Shown here: positions 56,346-64,000 of the stretch, piece by piece
Position numbering within the stretch: the stretch's first letter is position 1
How the letters are laid out: every line of letters begins with the position of its first letter
NCBI RefSeq assembly: GCF_051106095.1
Contig: NC_135794.1
Location: 22,136,747-22,200,746 of the forward strand
Length of the DNA: 64,000 bases
Source of the DNA: Pogona vitticeps
Lineage: Eukaryota > Chordata > Lepidosauria > Squamata > Agamidae
Direction of reading: 5' to 3'
The notes under the pieces: generated by a model
What the model was told of the DNA's origin: nothing
Seen by the model: the letters and a program-made list of their open reading frames with translations, nothing else
Databases searched by the model: none
Program-made: the position numbers and the translations under genes

Positions 56346-58330
56346 CTTTCTCCATCCGGAGATATCTGTGCCAGTTTTGCTAAGACAGGCAGGCACCGAA
56401 TCACACAATTTTGGCGGACACTCCCCGAGCCTGGTCATGAGCTGTCCCTAAAAGCAAGAGATGATTTGTGGCACAGAATTGTCATATCTTCCTTACAGTG
56501 CTGAGCGCCAGCTACAGACCTTCACCTTGTGACTAGCTGGTCTTAAGTTTTTTCACAAGGAGAGAGACATGTTGCCAATATACTTTCCACTTTATTTTGT
56601 CTGGATGGTGGAGAAGCACATAATGCTGGCTGGTTTCCAAGTTCCTGGGGCATCCAGTGTACCAACCACCCAATAGGTGCTTGGTCTACACAACAGGGTT
56701 CTGTTCTGATTCAGGTAATATCAGGTGCTAATCTCTGTGTGTGGTTTGCATGGTGTGGTATCTACTGAAATCCATCTTCCACTGAGAGATGGGAAATGCA
56801 TGACAACTCCAAGGATCGCACAGCCAGAAACATCTCCAACTCCACCGAAGTGACCGCCCAACCATCTTAGCTTCTGCCCTGGACGTCCCTTGTTTTTATT
56901 GGCTCAATCTTGATTTTATCCTCAGCCCACCTCTACTCGGCCTCTTTTCTCAGAACCTAATTTGTCAGACGGTTGGCTTAGCTTCACCCTTTCAGGACTC
57001 ACCCTTTGGCTTCATCCAGTGGTCTCCTGTTTTTTGGCCTTGGTCACTCCAGCCCTCATGAGAAGGGCCAGTTTCACTCTTCATGTTGGGATTGAAGCCC
57101 TTTGCTACTCCAGCAAATTCAATACTTGGGCCCTGCTGTTTGAGGCAATCTGGGAGTTGTAATCCCAACAGACAACTTGTCTCAGCCCTGCCCATATCCC
57201 CCTCACAGTTCTGCTGATGACTCATCACCCCTCCTTCTCCTATTGCTTCGCCTATCTGTTCACCTTCTCCAAGTAGGCAAGAGAGCCAGGATTTTTCTTT
57301 TTCTCTCTATCCAGGGATAGCTGGTGAATCCAAGCTTGCTGGAGTGGGGAATCAGCTCTGGTTTTAACTCTGAACTTAAAAGAGCTATCCGTGGTGGTAA
57401 CCTATTCAAGAGATAGATTTCAGCACCATGGATACCTCCTTCAAAGTTCAAACTTAAAACCCAGAATGAATTCATAACCCCTGTGACATTAAAGTCATCA
57501 GCCTGCTCTCTCTTTCTCTTTCTCTCTCTCCCCCACTTCTGAAGTAGTGTTGCTTGAAATGCAAAGATGAGCCAGACTGATAACAGGTGAGGAGAGATTT
57601 AGGCAGTAGAAACAAATATGCAAAAGGAGAAATGGCTGGAAGTCCACATTTACCCATGATCAAGGTTTTCAGAGTATCCCTGTCTTGATTATTTTAAAGT
57701 GACCCATTACTTTGAGTAATTAGTTACTTTTTAAAAATAACTTGAAATCTTTTCATTCCCCACCTTCAGCCACCATTGAACCACATTATATTTGAATTTC
57801 ACGACCTAGCAGGCCAACACATGATACAGTTACAGTGCAAAAAGAGTTATGTTCCCTCTCCTTATAAATACAATCTGAATGTAATTTAGTGATGCTTTCC
57901 TTCTTAACAGAATTAAGAGCAAGTCATGCTTTCTTTGACTCAGTTTCCAAAGTTTGATTTCCAAACTTTATCCGCCCTCCTCCCTTGCTCTTTCTCCTGC
58001 CTTGTGATCTCCCAACCTTGGGCATCAGATTCTACATTCCGGGGAAACTCAAACAAAGGCAGGGAAATGATTTGCATTTATCCCAGCCTCTATTATTTGC
58101 CCACTTCACATGGACCATACCATTCAGGTTTCCTTGGTGCCATGTTTCTTGTTTGAAAAAAATATATATTGGCACAACCTTGTCTGTATTACTTGAGGGA
58201 GAGGCCCATTGGTATGCATCCACGGTTCATCGTTTGAGTCTCTCCCTCTCATTTCAGAAATCAAACACAGGCACTTCCATCCGTTAGAAATAAGGCACAC
58301 ACAAACACACACACATACACACTCCTTGTG
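56346..58330. other. Unique intergenic DNA, nothing recognised
   Basis: A TC-rich run at about 57504-57532 and isolated CTGGGAGTTGTAATCCCAA at 57149 (MITE remnant). No gene recognised. Confidence 0.4.
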
Positions 58331-58600
58331 CTCCATGTTGTCCCCATTCCTGTTGGCTCATTGCCTTGTCGCAGGAAGGCAGGGGACCTTCCGGCCTTCG
58401 CCAGAGGCCGCCTCTCCGAACCCCTCGGATGCTCGACGCCTGGGTGCCAAACAAGCGGGTCACTATGTGTGCCGTTCACAGCCAAAGGCTCAGCCGTGGC
58501 AACAAAAGCTGTCTTCATCGCACGGCCTCGACCACAGAGGGTGCCAGCTCTCGGCAGTGGCTCAACAGCTTTTGGAACATTCCAGGGTCTTTAAAGAGAA
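58331..58600. promoter_or_regulatory. CpG-containing unique block, candidate regulatory DNA
   Basis: GC and CpG content are raised against AT-rich neighbours. It contains CCGTGGCAACAAAAGC and a TEAD-like ACATTCCA (about 58578). Frames on both strands conflict and show no domain, so it is not called coding. Function unknown. Confidence 0.25.
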
Positions 58601-59089
58601 GCAAGAAGATGGAGAGAGAGAGAGAAGGTGGAGTGAGAAGGAAGGAGAGAGAGTTGTTATATATTAAATTAAGTTGAGCACCATGCAACAACGGAAACCT
58701 TACAGTTTGCTTTTTAAAAACTCACTGCCTCCTTGTGAGAGGGCAGAACAGATCGGCCTGTGTGTGTAACCAGAGGCTCTCCGGCCTCCATCCATCTCTG
58801 TGTACAAGGGGCGTGAGTGACAACCCTCGGCCTCCACCTCTCAATAGAGGTACAGTCTAAAAGGTATAGAAGGGTTTTTGTTGGGCTCTGGAATAGGTGG
58901 GCCTTTTCATTTTATAATGGGAACCATCCAGCTTTCATCCAGAGAGAGAGAGAGCATGGTTTGTAATGTGTATGTGTGTGTGTGTGTGTATGTGTATGCA
59001 TGCGTCTGTACATGTATACACAGCATGGATGCCCCCTTGATTTCTTACTTTTCGCCCTAACATAAAGGTCCGTTTCCTCTTTTGTTTCA

Positions 59090-59130
<41 letters not shown>

Positions 59131-60536
59131 GGGATTACTTGAGGTTGGGAAAGGAAGAGGGGCCACATATAGGGAATCCAGAACTTGTCTGGGGTCGAAA
59201 ATATACAATAGATGTGATTAAGTAGCATCGCTGCCCCGACTGGTGAAAGACACCTTGTTTGACATCACATATACTTTTCTGCACCTCCATATGATGTGTC
59301 TAGCGTGTTCTTTTCTGTGATTGGCCATGTTGAAGGTAAACACATGCTTATTTTGCAAGTCTGATCACTGCCATGCCAAAAAGCTGATGAAGTCTAGTTG
59401 ACACAAGCACACGCCCCCGGTGGCTCTAATCAGAGCCTTAAAAAAAAATCACATACTAGATTTCACATGCTAGCCGTAAGGTGGTTACTTTCATGTGTGA
59501 CAGGAAACGCAGGTCTCCACTTTGATGAATAATGCTTCGAAAGTAAGATTACAGGGCACCTTCTCGTTAAAGCAAACATGATGATTTTAATGTTAGTTGA
59601 ACCAGAAAGCCTGATGCCTGTCAAGGAAGGTGGGGAAAATTATATTTCACGGAGCTGTTGGTACCGAGCTGTCTATTGTACGAGCCGTGCTTATACCCGG
59701 ATCTTGGGAACGCACAGGGAGAGGTTACGGAGTCCTGGAACCATATTCCGGAAGAATAGTCATTAAAATCTAGCAACCTTCATTGCAAGAACATTGGCGT
59801 TCTTCTGGCAGCTTAGGAACAGGATCGTAGTGGGTTGAACCAGCATAATGTGTGGGCCCAAGGAAGCGTGAATTTGTCAAGTATGCCTTTTAAGGCTTGA
59901 CGCATTTCAAGATGCGGGGCAGAGGGAAGGTTGTCTTAAACTAGGACTGTGGTGGGGAAAGTGTCTGAGAGATGAGAGAAGCAAAGAGGTGTGGAATTTC
60001 GGGGACACAGAAGGCCTTACAGAGAACGCTGAGGGGCAGGACTGTTCTTTTTTAAAAAAAAAATACCCAGCAAAACTAGTGCCAGCCTCAGGGAAAGCAA
60101 ACAGAGAGTCATTTGTGAAACAGAAAAAGAAAAAAACTTTGCCTGCACCTCCGCAGACAAGATGTTTGTGTGACAGGAAATTCACGAGAACGTTACATTG
60201 GCTTTTAACTTGAGGTGTGGCCATTTCTGTCCATTTGCTGGTGTGCGGGCTTGTTCAAATGTAAATGTGACTCATTCTGCTTTTTGCTTGGTGGGGGGGG
60301 GGAATAGGCCAACTGGAAAATAATATTCTCTTTAAAAAATGAAATGAGGAGGTTGCTAGCCTCATCAGCAGGCTAAGCCGGTCTACCCATGTTCTTGAGA
60401 TGAAGTTGACGGGACGGCCACCATCTTGTCATCTGAAGAGACAAAGTCTGAGGGTATTCTGTCGTTTGGTTCCCACAGAATTACCATTGGCTCTACCTGT
60501 ATTTTCAAACACACAGCAGAGTGTTTAGCTTCTTCC
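58601..60536. other. Unique intergenic DNA with (TG)n tracts
   Basis: GT-rich tracts at about 58966-58998 and 59093-59127. No gene or transposon recognised. Confidence 0.4.
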
Positions 60537-60547
60537 AACCATGGAAG

Positions 60548-60798
60548 AAAAAACTAAGGTCATGGCCACTGGTCCCATCACCTCCTGGCAAATAGAAGGG
60601 GAAGATATGGAGGCAGTGACAGATTTTACCTTCTTGGGCTCCATGATCACTGCAAATGGTGATAGCAGCCATGAAATTAAAAGACATCTGCTTCTTGGGA
60701 GGAAAGCGACGACAAACCTAGACAGCAGAGACATCACTTTGCCGACAAAGGTCCACATAGTCAAAGGGTCAGACATGACTTAACGACTGAACAACAAC
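60548..60798 (+). mobile_element. BovB/RTE LINE, 5'-truncated and internally deleted
   Basis: Encodes GPITSWQIEGEDMEAVTDF, FLGSMITANGDSSHEIKRHL and LDSRDITLPTKVHIVK of the RTE reverse transcriptase C-terminal side, then jumps to the BovB 3' end (GTCAGACATGACTTAACGAC, AACAACAACAA). The 11-bp flank AACCATGGAAG occurs at 60537-60547 and 60799-60809, a perfect target-site duplication. The deletion therefore predates or accompanied insertion. Confidence 0.88.
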
Positions 60799-60809
60799 AA
60801 CCATGGAAG

Positions 60810-61269
60810 GAGATGTACATGGACAGAATCCTGAGAATTTTAGGGCCGTGGTTCCCAACCTTGGGTAACCGAGGTTTTCGTACCTCATAGCCAGCTAAGG
60901 ATTTGGGGACTTGCTACATCTGGAGGGCCACATTTGCTCAACCCTGGTTTATAGTCTTTGCACAAATTTCTTAGTTTGCGACTTGTGTCAAAGAAAAAAA
61001 GACAATGGTCAGGATCCTGTCAGGGAAACATGGAATGTAAAGCCAGTCACATAAGCTCTTTCCTTCCCGCAGAGGGCTGTCCTTCCCACTCCCTGTCACA
61101 ACTGGTTGTCAAATCAGGCCCACAACCAGTCATCACACATCCTTGAGGACCGCCTGCTGGTGAGAAGAAACCACTAAACCCTTGAAAACAGTTTTTCAAA
61201 ACCAGATGTTGGCTGATGAGTTTATGATCAGAGTACCTACATAGCCTGTCAGTAGGAGAGGTGTGCATA
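60810..61269. other. Unique intergenic DNA
   Basis: GTGGTTCCCAACCTTGGGTAA at 60848 resembles a lone CAGTGGT-family MITE end. Nothing else recognised. Confidence 0.4.
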
Positions 61270-61270
61270 A

Positions 61271-61402
61271 GTGGTGTCCAACCTTGGTCCTCCAGATGTT
61301 CTTAGACTACAGCTCCCAGAAGCCTTCACCACCACCACTGCTGGCCAGGATTTCTGGGTGTTGAAGTCCAAGAACATCTGGAGGGCCAAGGTTGGACACC
61401 AC
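61271..61402. mobile_element. hAT MITE (CAGTGGT family)
   Basis: Left AGTGGTGTCCAACCTTGG, right CCAAGGTTGGACACCAC, with ACTACAGCTCCCAGAA inside. The flanking 8-mers no longer match, so it is older than the copies at 13225 and 61610. Confidence 0.75.
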
Positions 61403-61526
61403 GACCAGTTTAGACATCTTCATTACAGATTTGATGAGTAAATCTGCCTATGATTATTGAAAAGGTTTACATGCAGGATTTTATGAATTTTATTCTACAC
61501 TTATTAATGGCATTATTGTCAAAGCA

Positions 61527-61840
61527 CCACAGAATCATGAATTTGGAAGGCCACCATGTCCAACCCTCTGCTCAAGGCAGGAATCTAAGTCAAAGCAGAT
61601 CTGCCAGGTCAGTGGTCCCCAACCTTGAGCCTCCAGAAGTTCTTGGACTACAACTCCCAGAAGCCTTCACCACCACCTCTGCTGGCCAGGATTTCTGGGG
61701 ATTGAAGTCCAAGAACATCTGGAGGCCCAAGGTTGAGGACCATTGTGCCAGGTGGTGGTCTAAATTTTTCTTGAATGCTTCCAGTGATGGTATTGATTTT
61801 AATTCCAATGCTCACATGTCAAGGTTCATTCTGTTTGGGG
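61527..61840 (-). mobile_element. CR1 LINE fragment split by a hAT MITE
   Basis: CACAGAATCATGAATTTGGA and CAACCCTCTGCTCAAGGCAG before the MITE, and TTCTTGAATGCTTCCAGTGA after it, read as one reversed CR1 3' end. The MITE occupies 61610-61745. Confidence 0.75.
61610..61745. mobile_element. hAT MITE (CAGTGGT family) inside CR1
   Basis: CAGTGGTCCCCAACCTTGAG to AAGGTTGAGGACCATTG, 136 bp, near-palindromic, with ACTACAACTCCCAGAA at 61647. The 8-bp duplication TGCCAGGT is identical at 61602-61609 and 61746-61753. Confidence 0.88.
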
Positions 61841-62294
61841 TGTTCGCTTTAAAGAAATAAGTTGTTGATTACCGCTTTGGGCTTCTCCAACGGAAAAAAG
61901 GCAGGTCGTAAAAGTTAAAGTGATGTTAATTAAGATCAGATCGTTAGTCAACTGAGTGAAGTGTCTTTAAAGCAATCAAATCTTCGGCAAACCCACAGTG
62001 CAAGTCTTCCCTTAATAAATGGGCTTCCTTGTATCTGACCCAGAACAAATAGTTGTAAATGAGCTCATTTTTGCTTTCGTTGTTTTTTTTCTCTCTTTCC
62101 TGTGGTAAAGCAATTTGGCTCTGGGTCTGTAGATAATAGGGGTGGAAATTAGGGAGGTGTCTTTTTCTGCGGAGATCTGTCCCAAAAAGCAAGGAACAGA
62201 GGAAAAAACAGAGGAAAAAAGGCATCATTAAAAGAGAGAAAGAGAGAGAAGATACAAGATGGACAGATTTGCATAGCACTAAAAGATCTCCACT
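61841..62294. other. Unique intergenic DNA, nothing recognised
   Basis: No feature supported. Confidence 0.4.
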
Positions 62295-62295
62295 T

Positions 62296-62402
62296 TTGGC
62301 AGAGACTACAACTCCCAGGAATCCTGGCTAGCACACTCGTGGTGAAGGCTTCTGGGAGTTTGAGTCCAGGCACATCTGGGAGCCCAAGGTTGGGAAACAC
62401 TG
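62296..62402. mobile_element. hAT MITE (CAGTGGT family), left end lost
   Basis: ACTACAACTCCCAGGA (62305), TCCTGGCTAGCACAC, GGCTTCTGGGAGTTTG and the right end CCAAGGTTGGGAAACACTG. Confidence 0.7.
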
Positions 62403-62511
62403 GGGATATAGGAACAAACAAGCATCAAGGCCAGTTCCAGTTTCCGGGAACACTTAGGAAATGTTCTCTCTGCCTTCACAGACTTCCCTCTTCTGGAAGG
62501 CTTTGCAGGAC

Positions 62512-62580
62512 AGCTCTGTGGTTTGAGACAGAGGTTGCGAGTTCGATTCCCCACTGTGCTTCCTTTGCTATGAAATGATT
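62512..62580 (+). mobile_element. tRNA-derived SINE head fragment
   Basis: AGAGGTTGCGAGTTCGATTC, then CCCACTGTGCTTCCTTTGCT: the B box and the start of the body only. Confidence 0.55.
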
Positions 62581-64000
62581 TGAAATTCTTTTAAGCCCAT
62601 CCGGCTTATTGTGATTCCTCGCTGTGACTGTTTGTTAACCATTCTCCACATCATTTTTGGTCTCTCTGTTGGGAATAAGACCAGGCGTGAATGAAACAAA
62701 CAAGGAAATAAATCATAAATCGGAGTCAAGCTAGACAATCCATGAAACCCTGTTTTTAGGTGCTCCCCAAGATCATAGCACCTGATTTTTTTTCCATTTT
62801 GTATTTAGAGTACAGTACTGGGTTTTGTTGCTGCCATTGGAAGGCAAACATGGGCTTAATTCACCTATCAGATCGCTGGAGTGTATCTCTGAGGAGATCC
62901 CATTTTGGGAGGGGAAAGGGTTAATTGCAAGGAGTGACCCTTCTTTTTAATGTCTAATTTGACCCTCAGTGGTCTGGTCCTTTGGAATCGATCCATTAGG
63001 GCTCCCCCAGAATACACCATGGTGGCTGGGGATTCTGGAAAATGTAGTGCAAGAAATTAAGCTTCTAAGCTCTTTTTGGGAGCGATATAAATACCTCAGT
63101 AGCAAGTCCTGCTGGAGGAGGCTTAGAAGCTTGAAAACCACCCTCAACCCCATCCTCCTCCAGTCTCTCAACATTTCTCTTTCATAGAAAATACAAATAT
63201 ACCTCTTTGTCCTTCGCTTTTACCACCACATGCCCACTGAAACCAAGTATAGACTCTTGGGGCTCTCCATTAAGTTCTTCTTCCTTCCTCAGCCTCAACC
63301 ACTAGCTGGGGGATGAGCAAGACAATTCCCCTTTACGCACACAACCAGCTTCTGTATGCCCTGAATTTTTGTGGGCATGTGATAGAAATCCCGACCTGAA
63401 AATGGATTCGTTTGGGTTGATATAATAATAACAACAAGCCTGCCCAGTGTTTACATGATGTCTGGAATTAATGCAGAGAAAATGCCCGGGTGTCAAGGCT
63501 GGCAAAGCGTGATGGGGAGGAAAGTGGGAACCATTCAAAGATAGGTTGAGGAGATGAGAACGTATCTTTCCCATCGCTATGCAATAAGGCACCCTTGCCT
63601 GGACATGTTGCCCTACAATTCCAGATGTTTTAAGACCACCGTTCCCATCAGCCCCTAAGCAGCATGGTCACCAGTCAGGGGAAATGGGGATTAGAATCCA
63701 AACACCTGGAAAGTTGACTCAGTGGAAAAGGAACCATTTCTCATCTGCCATGGACCACTTACATGTCCGGGCCATTAGGATGTATCAGAACAGTTGTGTA
63801 ATGAGTCACAACCAGTGTGAGGATTCCCTTGGAAACATTTTGAGCTAAGAAACCAGCTTTGGGGGTGGGGAGGATTGGGGGCTTAACAGATGATATACCA
63901 CTATTTGTTTAATCATCTTAATGAGTCACACTTTATTAAGGCATAACGGACATGAAATTCCATGAGGACGTGGAACTCCGTAGCTAGCAAGGAGCGTGGG
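62581..64000. other. Intergenic DNA to window end
   Basis: A decayed hAT-like MITE occupies about 63600-63715 (CCAGATGTTTTAAGACCACC, CCCATCAGCCCCTAAGCAGC, TTAGAATCCAAACACCTGG). GGGGATTCTGGAAAATGTAG at 63029 is another remnant. No coding exon is visible up to the right edge. Confidence 0.4.

Overview
This is vertebrate nuclear DNA, most likely from a squamate reptile and probably a lizard. The evidence is the repeat community: RTE/BovB LINE tails, a Sauria-type SINE sharing the BovB-like tail, many tRNA-headed SINEs, CR1 and L2-like LINE ends, palindromic hAT elements with 8-bp target duplications, Tigger-like elements with TA duplications, and long pure microsatellites. The species cannot be named from the sequence.

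Only one host protein gene can be supported: AEN (apoptosis-enhancing nuclease, a p53-induced DEDDh 3'-5' exonuclease). It lies on the + strand. A CpG-containing promoter and noncoding first exon end at 7670. Three coding exons lie at 9743-10468, 10815-11015 and 12400-12591, all joined in phase 0, giving 372 codons. The promoter carries an 18/20 match to the p53 response element with no spacer. An AATAAA overlaps the stop codon.

Layout: 1-4132 is the right part of a Ty3/Gypsy LTR element of the Gmr1-like type (SCAN-like capsid, zinc knuckle, integrase parts before reverse transcriptase, then RNase H, 3' LTR). 4220-7400 holds nested SINE, MITE and LINE-tail repeats and unique DNA. 7400-12640 is AEN. 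12.64-64 kb is about 51 kb with no recognisable coding exon. It holds BovB, CR1, L2, SINE, hAT and Tigger fragments, microsatellites, and several unique CpG-containing or motif-rich blocks (about 19.0-19.35, 20.3-20.45, 29.5-29.97 and 58.3-58.6 kb) that are candidate regulatory DNA. In mammals AEN is followed by ISG20 and ACAN. No ISG20-like exonuclease exon was seen, and a splice-donor-bearing block ending at 52236 is only a weak candidate for a noncoding first exon of a downstream gene.

There is no operon, CRISPR array or other prokaryote-type system. The most informative points are the AEN promoter and 3' end, the domain order of the Gmr1-like fossil, an unusual long inverted repeat at 27.4 kb, and several cleanly dated nested insertions.
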